Of a stretch of 64,000 nt of DNA, positions 54,435 through 64,000 are shown piece after piece (within the stretch, counting starts at the first letter, position 1; every line of letters starts with the position of its first letter). The notes below the pieces were generated by a model. It was not told where the DNA came from and ran no database searches. It was given only the letters and a program-made list of their open reading frames with translations. A program made the position numbers and the translations under genes. The DNA comes from Kappaphycus alvarezii (lineage: Eukaryota; Rhodophyta; Florideophyceae; Gigartinales; Solieriaceae), in the NCBI GenBank assembly GCA_002205965.3, contig NADL03000496.1:558001-622000 (forward strand), read 5' to 3'.

Positions 54435-55500
54435 TTACCTGGTTCTGTAGATTTCAAGGAGAACATTGCCTTCATGTCTCAGCTGAGGCGTGTATGTACA
54501 TAAGATTTGGTTCATCCCGACTAGCGGAGTCCTCAAGTTAAACAGTAACACAGCGAGCTGTAGGATAACTCTCATTTCTCCATTTTCCTCGTACATTAGC
54601 CTGTCCTTCAATCTGGGAAACGATCCGTGAAATGCCCGCATTCCCCATTCGTTTGCTTGCCTGGCAGACATAGCCTGCCTCGCTCTTTCAAAGTCAGATA
54701 AGCAATCACTGAAGGGAAGGTTTTGCGAAGACTTAATTAGTATTGGGTAGGTTACTTGACAAAAAGCAGAGTCCACAACACAATTCGGCCCACACCTTAG
54801 AAATACATCCTCTTACTTGTCATATACTCCTCCCCAATCGTCAATCTGATAGTCGTGCATTGCTCCTGGCGCATTGAGGGCACATGCGATAATTTTTCCA
54901 TTTGGAGCAAATAGTAAAACATTGCCGACGTAATGATCATGTTTCCAGCCGTTATAGAACATGTTCTGTATAGCAGCCATCCCCGATTGCTCTAAGTACA
55001 GATTGACACCATCAACAACTGCACAAACGTCTCCAAGCAACGCGTGTTTAGATTTAAATGCGACTTGAAACCTTCTGATCTCTTCGTCTGAAGGTAGCTT
55101 AACTGACGCATATAGGTCCCTGCTTAAAGAATGAAGCAGTAATCTACGACCAAATCTGGAGAATACAGAGCAAACCGGGGCATTGATTCCAAATAAAATG
55201 CATGAATCCATGCAAGACCCTCTTGTACTGTACCACGAAAGCTTCAAAGCAAATTCCTGGCTTGAAGTCATGCTATGTGGTCTTCCAGGTCCCTTCTCAG
55301 AAGGAGGTCGTTTGAGAATCTCCAATTTCCCTGACTTGCTGTATGGTGTATAATTCTCATACAAGCGAGAAAAAGATTTCAGCAGGTACATAAATGTGCC
55401 GTGATCGAATCCGGTAGGGGTGATTAAGGATTGATCACATCCAGATCGAAACAAAGTTTCGAAAGCCGAACTCGTTGGCGCCGGGAGAGCGCAACGTGGA
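54435..55500 (-). pseudogene. PIF/Harbinger DDE transposase
   Basis: One frame with one nonsense codon (TAA 54813-54815). From 5': PTSSAFETLFRSGCD (upstream of 55454), SLITPTGFDHGTFMYLLKSF, YTPYSKSGKLEILKRPP, then VCAVVDGVNLYLEQSG (first Asp), NMFYNGWKHDHYVGNVLLFA, APGAMHDYQIDDWGGVYDK, stop, EDVFLRCGPNCVVDSAFCQV, LIKSSQNLPFSD, and RQANEWGMRAFHGSFPRLKD (Glu region). Triad and spacing fit DDE_Tnp_4. Apart from that TAA no lesion was seen, making it the least damaged element ORF here. It converges on the SANT-like gene, about 610 bp apart. An N-terminal exon may be missing. Confidence 0.8.
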
Positions 55501-55559
55501 ATACATCTCCGTCTCCTACGTCTTTCTGATACAGAAAGTAAAGACCTAAAGCCCTAGGG

Positions 55560-56280
55560 TTGTTCCCCCTCCTCTTCCTCGGAGCATAGTAAAGCTAATG
55601 CAGTTACCAGAGAGAAGCACTGTATCCTGCGACAAGGGAGAGCACTTGTGATTATAAAGATGGCGGGCTGGGTGTGACATCGATGCATTGTTCTTATCCT
55701 TAGTATGCATGGGGGTAGTGACCAGACTGTGGTCACCGTATCTAACGTAAAATCATGAAACATGGTAGTTTAATGGAACAGAAATAGTACAATTGCCCGC
55801 CGTATTTTCCGAACCGGATACCGAAATACGCCGCTCACTAATGACGTTTGTGTATCCGCACAAAAATGATACGAGAATAATTTTCGAAACCACCCAGTAG
55901 AAAATACTAGTTCAGTGCACTTCTCATCAAAATGATGCCCCAATTCATGTGAAATAAGATACTCTTAATTGGTTTTGAGAGCAAAACTTAGCATTAATGA
56001 AAGGCCTTCCTATTAATCTGGCTTGCGTCCTATTTAGAACCTCTGGTTTTGTTTGCCAAGAATAATTATGAAGTAAACAAATATTATGAAACTGCTAATG
56101 GTTTCCATGAATCATCGGAGGCTTATTGATATAATATACCTGATACTTTGAGTTTTATTTTGATTCAATACATTCCAAAGAGTTTGAAGCAAGTTTTAGA
56201 GCAAAAAAGCGCTAAAAAGCTCTCATTTTTAATAAAGAACGATATTTTTTCTCTAATTTGAAAGTGCCCTAAAACCATGT
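55560..56280. other. Spacer between transposase and right inverted repeat
   Basis: AT-rich; no gene. Confidence 0.4.
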
Positions 56281-56441
56281 AACCCCCAAGTTTGCCGAAC
56301 TGTGCTAACTTTTAACCCTTTATTTTTTGTTAAAACCCAAATAATAGACATTGTTTATTCAAAAAGACTGATTCTGGGCTAATTTTTGTGTAAAAATAGA
56401 TATTTTGAAAATATTGGCAGTTTAGGAGCAAATACTGGGGT
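56281..56441 (-). repeat. Right inverted repeat of the Harbinger-like element
   Basis: Pairs with 50373-50536, reading CAAATACTGGGGT at its outer end. Confidence 0.75.
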
Positions 56442-57979
56442 ATCGAATACTGATTTCGGGGAGTGCAAAGTGTACTGTACTGTACGATATTGCACTGTAC
56501 CGTAATGTATTATACTGAACATGAAAAGACCTTTATGCTGTGCCGTACTTGTTTTGAGTAGTAGTAGGGAACAAGTATTTACCTTCCAGCAGTACCCTAC
56601 AAGGACACTGCAATTGGATGGGTATGGTGAAATTTGTATGGCAAGTGGAGTTATAGGGAATTAATTTTGGTAATTTGTCAAGTATTCATTTTCGTTTCTG
56701 TAAGAAAGTGTCTACATGATAATGAATCAGAGGCTCGGCTCGGTGGTAGCCATATTTTCGAAATTATTGTACCTCATATATTCTTCCAAAAATGTGCTTC
56801 CGAAAGAGTATATAAGAGGACTAATCTCTCCTAATTGTGGTTCGAAAAGAATGGAGAAGGCCTTAATTGGCGTAGGAGCAATTTAGGAATATCGCTCTTC
56901 GCAGAGAAAAGACGTCAAGCCGATCACTGCAACCAAAATAAGTTAGCCTAGCTTGACGCAGAGTCAAATGCGAACATTTTTTATTGCAGAAAAGTCCAGT
57001 CGTGCAGTTGGTGAGGATATAAAAGCACTGTTGCTTTTCATACTGAAAAGTTATCTTCAGAAGAATAATTCTAATCAAGAGAATCGAACCCCCGAAGGAA
57101 GTTCGGGGTCAACTTGAGACCAAGAACCTTCAACTAATTCCCCAATCTAAGCAAGAAGGTAGAGACTGTACCTTTACGTATTGTGACTATAGCAGTCACT
57201 CAGCTTTCACGCCTACTCCTCTCCATCGCTTTTTAACGTCTGCTGTAGCACTTTAGTCGCTCGCAACGACTCTCACCTCTGACACTAACTGGTTCCCTTT
57301 TCCGTTGGCACCATTTTACCCTATCAGCAGAACTAGCTGGGTGCGGATCGGAGAGCTTTGATTAATGCATTAGGAGGCATGTGGAACAAAAATTCGGTGA
57401 ATGTGGAACCGGGCGCGGGCACCAAAAGCAGGCAGTTGATAGTGCGGCGACTTTGCACGATCTTTGCTGCGATTATGGCCATAAATCATCTTAGATACCC
57501 TGACAGTATCCCTCCAGTTACCTGTACCAATTATTTACAATGTAGAAAAACACCGGTGCAATTTCTGCACTGTACCCACGCATTAGTGTAAAACATTAGA
57601 TCATACCTCTTTGTGCCAAGCCAATTACATGGAGCTATCGTGGCTATCTCGCGTAATTCTTGAAACATGTCGGAGCCAAAATTAAGCAAATACTTTATGC
57701 CTCCTTGCTAATTGGACCAATGGGACTTTGCAATGATGTCTAGTGCTGTCGGTTACACTGATTGTGGCCTTCAGACCCTTGTCTTTTGATACCTCTAGGG
57801 TCAGTTTCTCTAGAATACCGTTGAATTCGGTACCGTTTGCTTACAATTTATCTCTGCTGGTGTTGAGTACTCTTTCTATATGAAACATGGTCTGATGCTT
57901 CGGCCTCTTTACCGGAAGCATCAACTAAAAGTTCAAACACTGATTAAATTTTGTGCGCTCAACATCCCACAATATTGGA
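56442..57979. other. Intergenic, nothing convincing
   Basis: GTACTGTACTGTAC near 56471. A 77-codon frame at 57358-57591 has no domain; its end and the words after it (TGTACCAATTATTTACAA) recall the tail at 14853. A 7-bp hairpin CCCCGAA/TTCGGGG lies at 57087-57105. Confidence 0.35.
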
Positions 57980-58649
57980 CAGTATAAAAATCTCCATGAA
58001 CGCCCTGTTGGCAATGGGGCCTTGAGCATCGGAAAGCCGAATTCGGCGAGAGGAAATTCTGCTAATAAGGCTGCTCGATCCGGGGGCATGAAGTGAGGCC
58101 AAAAGATCTGTCTCTTCTGTGGACTGACTTGGAAGCCAATCCTGGGGCCTTCTCAGGCGAGGAGCAGGAGCGCCTGATAGATACTGCCGACGGTCCTGAC
58201 GAGCTTGCCTTCATCCGCGTACTTTTGGCAGAGAGCGATGCTGGAGATCTCAGCTACTCGAAGTATGAGGGGGTGGATCGTGGGTGGGAACAACAAAATG
58301 CTGGCCGAGGTACCATGCTGTGACAACTTTAGGATATATCGAATTTATCTTCCAGCAGTATAGACACAAAAAGCTCGCCCCCCTGCTGGGTGCCCTTGGC
58401 ACTTGGTATGACGGTGCGCTCCCGGTTCGTTATAAGCAAAGGCGGTTGTATGCTACCGTAGATCATGTTAAAAAAGCCGGCTAGCGAGGAGGCGAGCAGT
58501 GGAATGTGGTCAAGCAAAAACTGCCGATCAAAATGGTTAAAGGCGTTATTAGCGTCCATATGGACCATGGAGACAGTTTTGGTGCACCTTTTCACTCTCT
58601 CTTCGTCTGTTTCCCTTCTCGACTCTCCTCCTCCCACTAATCGACTCAC
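57980..58649 (-). pseudogene. LINE-type reverse transcriptase, core fragment
   Basis: Frame 58649-58329: SMVHMDANNAFNHFDRQFLL (RT Asp with the NAFN word), FFNMIYGSIQPPLLI and IPSAKGTQQGGELFVSILL (the GTQQGDPL block). Then, after a shift, QKYADEGKLVRTVGSIYQAL (catalytic box, YADE where YADD is usual), LLLLA, TGA, EGPRIGFQVSPQKRQIFWP and FGFPMLKAPLPTG. This is the part that copies A-D of family 1 lack, though whether it is the same family cannot be decided. Truncated at its N-terminal side by about 58650, close to the start of Gypsy-2. Confidence 0.7.
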
Positions 58650-58684
58650 CTCCTCCCACTAATCGACTCACCTCCTCCCACTAC
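58627..58684. repeat. 22-bp tandem repeat, ~2.7 copies
   Basis: CCTCCTCCCACTAATCGACT CA repeated, third copy partial. Lies in a pyrimidine-rich stretch just upstream of the Gypsy-2 gag. Confidence 0.85.
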
Positions 58685-58938
58685 AACTCCTAATCTCTCA
58701 AACGGATCTCCGCAGCCGCCTGCGTGCTGCACTCTGCCGCTTCGGGAAGGTTTTAAACCGGCCTGCAAACCTCTATTTTGCTCTCCCGTTTCCTTCTCCC
58801 GGCTTTGGAGTTTTCTTTTTCTTCTTTTTTATCAGGGCGATCTCGCCACTGGCCGCTGGTTAACCATATACTTAGGATATCCCTCCTCTCTTCAATCACT
58901 TCCCTTCACCAAAGCCCCCGTGGTCTCGTGTCTGCGCC

Positions 58939-60683
58939 ATGCCTTTTGGTCGCCGACCTGCGTCTTCGGCCGACATTTTTGTCGCACACATCCATTCGTC
59001 TCTGGACCTCCTCGTGAAGTAAGCATCCGTCCTCAATGATCCCGTGGACTTGTCTGACCCTGCTCCCGCCGATCGGTTCCTCCCAGACCTCCGCGATACG
59101 ATTGCTGCGCAGGCTCTCCTACCTACACTTCAGCTCAACCCACAATTCTGCGGGGTGGCCCGCATATTGAACGCTTTCAAAAGTCATACTGATACTGCCA
59201 CGCAGGACTCCTAGCCTCCTTTCGTGCCTCCTAAAGGGGAATAGCCAAGTACTGTCCAAAAGCTGCCTCCCGTAGCGCCTTTTCCTTACCTCTGTGCCGC
59301 CAAGTCGAACACGCTTGTATGATGACCTCTTTGCTGAGGACCAATATCTCTTCGCCTCCACCCCTTCAGCTAGTCTCCATTCCCTCCCATCCCCTGTTAC
59401 CCCATCCCCGATTTCGCTTCATCGCCGTTGCCGCCGTAAACTCTACGGCGGAAGCCCCTCACGGGCCACCGCCGCTTTGCTTCAAGCGCAGGCTCCGTTG
59501 CCTCCTACCGACGCCAACAACCGCTCCCTCCAGAACCTCCAGCATTCGCCACCTTACCCAGTCATGTCCCAGCCTCCGACTCGCCTCCCCGACTCGTTTA
59601 AGTTCTATGTTGCCGAAGTTAGCCATGCCATTCACAGTATGGATCATTCAACCGCTGCGAAAGCGCAACGTAGGCAGAAAAATGGCATGTCTCCCATTTT
59701 TCTGCCTACGTTGCGTCGACAGGCTGAGGGTTTCATCTGGACGGGGCTGCCTTTATCAGTGAACAAAAATTTATCAACATATTTTGCAACGGGGCGCTGT
59801 CATTACTATGCCGCCAATTCTGTAGACCCCACAAATGCTTACTTCCAGTTCAAGGGTAGCAGGAGTGAGGACGTGGAAGAGTTTCTCTATACATATGTTA
59901 ATGTTTTGATGAGAGGTAAGAAAGGCGAGGAGAAGCCTTCAAGTGTTTTCGCCTATTTTTCTGGCGACGCGAGGGTGGAGTTCGAGGCAAATTTTATAAC
60001 CAGATGGTCTTTAAATGAAAATGGCTGTGACTTTAACAAATTTTGTGCATGGCTAGTCAAGGAATACGCAAGGGCGGTAGAGCCCGATGCGATGATTCGT
60101 AGGGCTATCGAAGCTCGTTTAGATTTCCAGGATTTGTTGGGTTCATTGGTTAGGGTGAGCAGTCTCTATGAGAAGTCAGGTTTCAACGGCGAAGCAAAAT
60201 ACGGGATGCTCCGCAAAGCAGCGACGGTCGATAAAAACCTGCCGGACTTCCTTCTTATTAAAAGACCTCGCGAGTTCAGCGATCTAAAGGATACGATCAT
60301 GGAATACGTCAGGAACGCCGAGACCTTCCAGTCGCTGGGTTCCCAGCACGGGGGAAGCTATTCGGAGAAAGTTATCTTTGACCCCGAGCAGAATTACTTT
60401 AGACCCGGCACGAGTGTAGCGGCGCTGGAGTCTGTTCCAGCTCAGAAAGCTCGAGGAGAAAATGGAGGACCACTTAGGCAACCACTTGGTCTTGATGACT
60501 TTTTTGCAACTCGAGAACCTCACCCTAACCATTAGGAATAATCAGACTGCGAACTCGAAGACGGGAGACGTTTGCTCTTATTGAAACAAGCCGGGACACT
60601 TCCCTAACTGGTGTCATGAGAACCCGCACCGTAACCTACGTTGCGGAAAATGCGGCCGGTACGGGCATCATGAGACTAATTGT
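58939..60683 (+). pseudogene. Gypsy-2 gag with two zinc knuckles
   Basis: The N-terminal part from ATG 58939 (MPFGRRPASSADIFVAHIHS) has a TAA after 29 codons and further stops near 59212 and 59240. It then shifts into a 413-codon open frame, 59294-60535. That frame has a Pro/Ser-rich stretch, a 22-bp perfect inverted repeat (59664-59715) and the capsid-like domain shared with Gypsy-1 (FKGSRSEDVEEFLYTYVNVL ... YGMLRKAATVDKNLPDF). Knuckle 1 (60573-60614) is CSY-stop-NKPGHFPNWC: its second Cys codon is TGA. Knuckle 2 (60642-60683), CGKCGRYGHHETNC, is intact. Confidence 0.8.
59664..59715. repeat. Perfect 22-bp inverted repeat with 8-nt loop in gag
   Basis: CGCAACGTAGGCAGAAAAAT GG at 59664-59685, loop CATGTCTC, exact reverse complement at 59694-59715. 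It keeps the gag frame open. Confidence 0.95.
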
Positions 60684-61906
60684 TGGTCGAAGAATGGGCG
60701 TCAGGGTGGAATACCGGAAGCGGGGGTAGAATCCAGACACGAGCTGAAGCTGTTAAAAAACGGACCAGAGAAGGGTCCCGTTAAGGCGGGGATAGTTTCA
60801 GTCGCTCTGGAATCCGAGCAGGTTATCGTTACCAGACGGGACGCTGAGGGGAATGTGCTATAGAATAAAACAAGGCTAGAGAAAGACCCGCTGGGATGTA
60901 TCCCAGAGTTCTCGTTTTCTCGAACAAAAAGAATGAAAAAATTAGCCCCAGAGCTACTCTTGGCTAAACAGGCGAAAAAAGGGGAAAATTCGGAAGCCGC
61001 GGTTTAGTACTGGGGATATGTTAGAATACGCTGAAAAATACGACCTATTATCCGACCTCGCTACGACTCTATCCGGTATGAATTTCGGACAGCTACTGAG
61101 GGGGGATGCCGAAAATGCGAGGAAAGAGTGAAAGAAGGTCCCGAGGCCCGGGAAGACTAACAAGATGAAGAGGGCTGCCGTCACCTCGGCATAAAAGGTT
61201 TCAGTATTCTTTTCGGGGATGAAAGTGAGTTTGGACTTCCTAGTGATGCATGCCTTTCCTTTTGAGACAATTAAGGGGTGCCCAACAATGGAACAACCCG
61301 AAGCTTATATCGACCTGGAGAATAAGATAGTCTCAGTCCAAATTGACGGGAAATAAGTGAGGCTTCCATTGAGTTACGACAAGGGAACAAGTTTAGAGAA
61401 ATAGAGTGGGACCGATAGCGAAGATTTCACATCCATTTATGATAGCGATGGCTTCGAAGTCACGGTGGAGAAAGACCTAACAGAATAGGACGAAGAGAAA
61501 ATTCTGAGCTTCGCCTGCTGCGATACAGATCCCGGCTGCCATACAGATCCCGGCTGCCGTACGGGTTGCAATAGGACAACGCGGCTCGAACAAATCTACG
61601 AATATAAAGCATTATGCGAAGATCGCACACGAGGCATCAAAAGGCGCCACATGATAGCAAGAGAAGGCCTTGGGTGCTGTCCGCTGGCACACAATGGCTA
61701 TTTAAGTACAGAGGGCTCAGAAAAAAAATTGTGGCGGCACTCGAACATATTATACCCGCAGCTAACAAAAATTACAAGATAGAAACAGTTGATAGGACCA
61801 TAGAGATTATGGGCAAATTGGAAAAATTAGAGGCCAGTCATAACAAACTGAAGCACATTTCTCTCCCTGAAGCGGACAAAATTGTGCAATACTTACCTTA
61901 ATAGAA
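60684..61906 (+). pseudogene. Gypsy-2 protease and linker, heavily decayed
   Basis: Pieces similar to Gypsy-1 remain: YDLLSDLATTLSGMNFGQLL then RGDAENARK near 61030-61120, matching YNVIAELASAATGMNFGQIL, RGDAEEARK. The DTG site itself is not recognisable. MHAFPFETIKGCPTME near 61240 matches the region after the protease flaps. Stops are frequent. Confidence 0.55.
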
Positions 61907-63300
61907 ATGATCACCTGGAACGCTTGGGACTTACGACTGGCCCAAGTCCCTGACACTCACTCATTCGAGCTGACTACTACCGACCCGGTTTATCATAGAA
62001 CAAGACGTGAACCACCAAAATGGGAAATATTCATACAAGAAAACGTCGCTAATATGCTACGAAACGAAAGCATTAAACCGAGCTCGTCAGTTTGGTCTTT
62101 TTCAGTTGTGATCGTTCCTAAAAAGGATGGTAAATCGAGGTTTTGTGTCGACATTTGCTTACTAAACCAAAGAATGATCCCTGATCGATTCTCTCTCCCA
62201 AATATGGAGGAGATTCTAAAAGAATTGAAAGGAGGGCGCTTCTTTTCGTCTATAGATTTGTACACAGGATATTGGCAGATACCCGTCTCTGAAGAATGCA
62301 AAGCTATGACAACGTTTACCTGCAAACTGGGCACGTTCAGGTTCGAAGTGATGCCGTTTAGTCTTATAAATGCAGCGACGACGTTTCAAAGGATGATGAA
62401 TGAAGTACTGAAGAGGCTCCCTTTTGTAAGAGTGTATATAAACGACGTGGTGATATTTTCGAAAACACTGGATTCCCACCTGGACCACGCTAGGGTAGTG
62501 GAATAAAGGATATCAAGTTATCACTTGAAATCAAACTGAGCAAGTGCTTCTTCGCACAACCCTCTATCAAATTATTTGGTCATGTGGTGGACGACAGTGG
62601 TATTGGGGTTGGCCCAGAAAAGACCTCTGGGATCAAAAACGCTCTCAGCCCAACTTCTAAAACCGAGATGGGTAGCCTCCTTGGCCTTGCGTCGTACTAC
62701 ATACGTTTTATCCAATATTTCGCTAAGATAGCCGCGCCTCTACACAAATTAACTTCAAAGACCGGAAAGTGTGTCTGGGGCCCAGAAATGGAAAACGCTT
62801 TCGTCAAGCTAAAGCAAAAATTGGCCGAACCTCCCATACTCACATGTCCGGGCTTCAGAAAACCATTCGTCGTCGAAACTGGCGTTTCCGAGCACTCAGT
62901 CGGCGCGGTGTTGTCCCAGATAGATAAAAACAGCAAATTACACCTAGTACAGTTTGCGAGTCGTACAATGAATGATGCCGAAAAAAGGTACACAGTATGC
63001 GAGGAAGAGGCGCTGGCGGATATGTTCACGCTAAAAAAATTCCGAGTATAACTCCTCTCACTAGAAACATTTGAGTTCATGACAGACCATCATGCCCTCA
63101 AAACTGCTTTCAAGAAGAAAGACTTTGGCGCGATAGCTCGACTTACTCACAGAATAACGATTTGAAATTATTTACCGAACGGGAAGAGTCAACCGGCCAG
63201 CAGAATTTCTTTTCATATCCGGTGGTCCGGACAGAATCGTCGCAGACGCAGGAAAAAATACTGCCGAAGTAGCCATCGTCGATATGGCTGGACCAGCTGA
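61907..63300 (+). pseudogene. Gypsy-2 reverse transcriptase and RNase H
   Basis: SFSVVIVPKKDGKSRFCVDI, LPNMEEILKELKGGRFFSSI, DLYTGYWQIPVSEECKAMT, FEVMPFSLINAATTFQRMM, and the catalytic box YINDVV at 62435-62446, where YVDD is usual, so one catalytic Asp is Asn. A TAA at 62504-62506 and a shift follow; then the connection and RNase H (FVVETGVSEHSVGAVLSQI, where the ETDAS Asp is Gly; YTVCEEEALADMFTLKKFRV), then DHHALKTAFKKKD in another frame. Both active sites are therefore damaged. Confidence 0.85.
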
Positions 63301-63382
63301 CCTCGAAGCCAAATTAAAATCCCTTTTTTAATTTCTAACGGGGCTAGAGATCAAAAAAATTGGTGTGTAACGCGGGGACTGG

Positions 63383-64000
63383 GTGAGACGAAACCAAAAA
63401 GTATATTCGGTATGGGAAGGAAAGCTATTTCGGTTGAAAAAAGCAGGTCCCCGGCTATTGGCTCCAATAGAAAAAAGAAGCGAGATTATGAGAACCTTCA
63501 ATGACGAATTAGGCCTATGGGGCCTTGGCACAAACAAAAAATTCATCACGGAAAGATTTTGGTGGCTAGACGTTCACAGAGACATCTATAGCTTCGTGAA
63601 AAGCTGCGATGGGTGCCACAAGTTCACTCCAGTCCAAAAATACAAATCCATTCTCAGTATTCCTATTACCGGGCTATTTGATACATTCTCCCTTTACTTC
63701 GCCGGCCCCTTCAAGGAAACCCCTTCTGGGAACAAATACCATTTCATAGGAGTTGAACACTTGGCAGGTTGGCCATCTGCAATGCCGGTTAAGCACGCCA
63801 CCGCCGAGGCGGTCATTTAATTTATAAATAAGGAAATAATCGAGCCTTTTGGCCTGCCTACGAGAATTATCTCGGACAATGCGCTTTGCTCTACGGCTAC
63901 ATCTCTTGCTAAATTTATGAGGACAAACGGAATCAAGAGCAGAAAAGTCCCGACCTGATCTCTTGTGTCTAACAGGAAGGCAGAGAATATGGTGGGAACA
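63383..64000 (+). pseudogene. Gypsy-2 integrase, cut by the window end
   Basis: Zinc domain FNDELGLWGLG ... CDGCHKF: both His of the HHCC set are replaced (Asn and Leu) compared with FHDDIGHWDVG in Gypsy-1. Core: FSLYFAGPF, where MDF(V)GPF is usual, so the first catalytic Asp is Tyr. RIISDNALCSTA keeps the second Asp. NRKAENMVGT at the edge matches the Glu block. One TAA at 63818-63820. Confidence 0.8.

Larger units (their letters stand above)
50368..56444. mobile_element. PIF/Harbinger-like transposon bounded by ~160-bp inverted repeats
   Basis: The left repeat (50373-50536) is the reverse complement of the right one (56281-56441). Between them lie a Myb/SANT-like gene (plus) and a DDE transposase (minus), the two-gene layout known for PIF/Harbinger elements. 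Outer words: ACCCCAGTATTTG at 50373-50385, and its complement at 56429-56441. TAA precedes the left end, the trinucleotide favoured by this superfamily, but a matching TAA on the right is not evident. LINE tails at 50.55-51.0 kb are nested within. Confidence 0.6.
58939..64000 (+). mobile_element. Ty3/gypsy retrotransposon, runs off the window (Gypsy-2)
   Basis: Same domain order as Gypsy-1 and related to it throughout, but more AT-rich and with a full-length gag. The 5' LTR was not identified; the pyrimidine-rich stretch 58650-58938 may be leader. The right end lies beyond the window in the integrase. Inactivating changes hit catalytic positions of RT and integrase. Confidence 0.9.

Noticed and set aside
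57078-57160. Possible tRNA on the minus strand (GGGGTTCGATTC-like T arm).
   Set aside because: The T stem does not pair properly, the anticodon arm has no 7-base loop, and no acceptor stem closes. Only a local CCCCGAA/TTCGGGG hairpin remains.

Overview
This is a stretch of eukaryotic nuclear DNA, probably from a fungus (an early-diverging or chytrid-type lineage would fit; an oomycete-like protist cannot be excluded). The evidence is a mitochondrial FtsH/Yme1-type protease gene, a histone H3 tail, a short GT-AG intron, and a dense set of eukaryotic mobile elements: Ty3/gypsy, Ty1/copia, LINE-type, Tc1/mariner, PIF/Harbinger and MULE. There are no bacterial operons, rRNA genes, convincing tRNA genes or CRISPR arrays. 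The assignment to a lineage is inference.

Layout. 0-4 kb: AT-rich, with a decayed DDE transposase fragment (0.8-1.35 kb) and a LINE 3' tail. 4.1-9.25 kb: a broken C2H2 zinc-finger ORF (minus) abutting a 5'-truncated gypsy element (plus). 9.5-9.7 kb: a histone H3-like N-terminal tail. 10.6-15.4 kb: three LINE C-terminal fragments around the best host gene, an i-AAA protease (minus, 11.9-14.1 kb) carrying one frameshift. 15.45-16.97 kb: a Tc1/mariner element with about 100-bp terminal inverted repeats. 17-24.4 kb: gene-poor AT-rich DNA with LINE tails. 24.4-25.9 kb: a decayed Ulp1/C48-type SUMO-protease-like ORF. 27.7-31.1 kb: a J-domain/coiled-coil ORF followed by a MULE transposase, bracketed by arrays of a TCACCCT motif spaced at 21 bp. 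32-39.2 kb: two copies of a 300-bp retroposon-like repeat, a second zinc-finger ORF of the same family, a strong palindrome and a 100-bp inverted repeat. 40-44 kb: a small two-exon membrane-protein gene, a LINE pseudogene and a 263-codon intact ORF. 44.30-50.29 kb: a complete Ty1/copia insertion (minus) with near-identical 637/638-bp LTRs. 50.37-56.44 kb: inverted repeats bounding a PIF/Harbinger-like element that holds a Myb/SANT-like gene and a DDE transposase, converging. 58-64 kb: a LINE reverse transcriptase fragment (minus) and a second gypsy element (plus) running off the window.

Most of the window is a transposon graveyard. Nearly every element ORF is broken by stops or frameshifts, while some of the boundaries are sharp: the copia LTRs, the Tc1 TIRs, the Harbinger TIRs, and the retroposon with a 10-bp target duplication. 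The plausible host genes are the i-AAA protease, the 85-aa membrane protein, the 263-codon ORF and perhaps the histone tail. The points most worth following are the J-domain ORF coupled to a MULE with helically spaced repeat arrays, the copia element whose gag ATG lies inside a half-tRNA primer site, the TIR-bounded Harbinger element, the H3 tail lacking K9 and K27, and the repeated matrin-type zinc-finger ORF.
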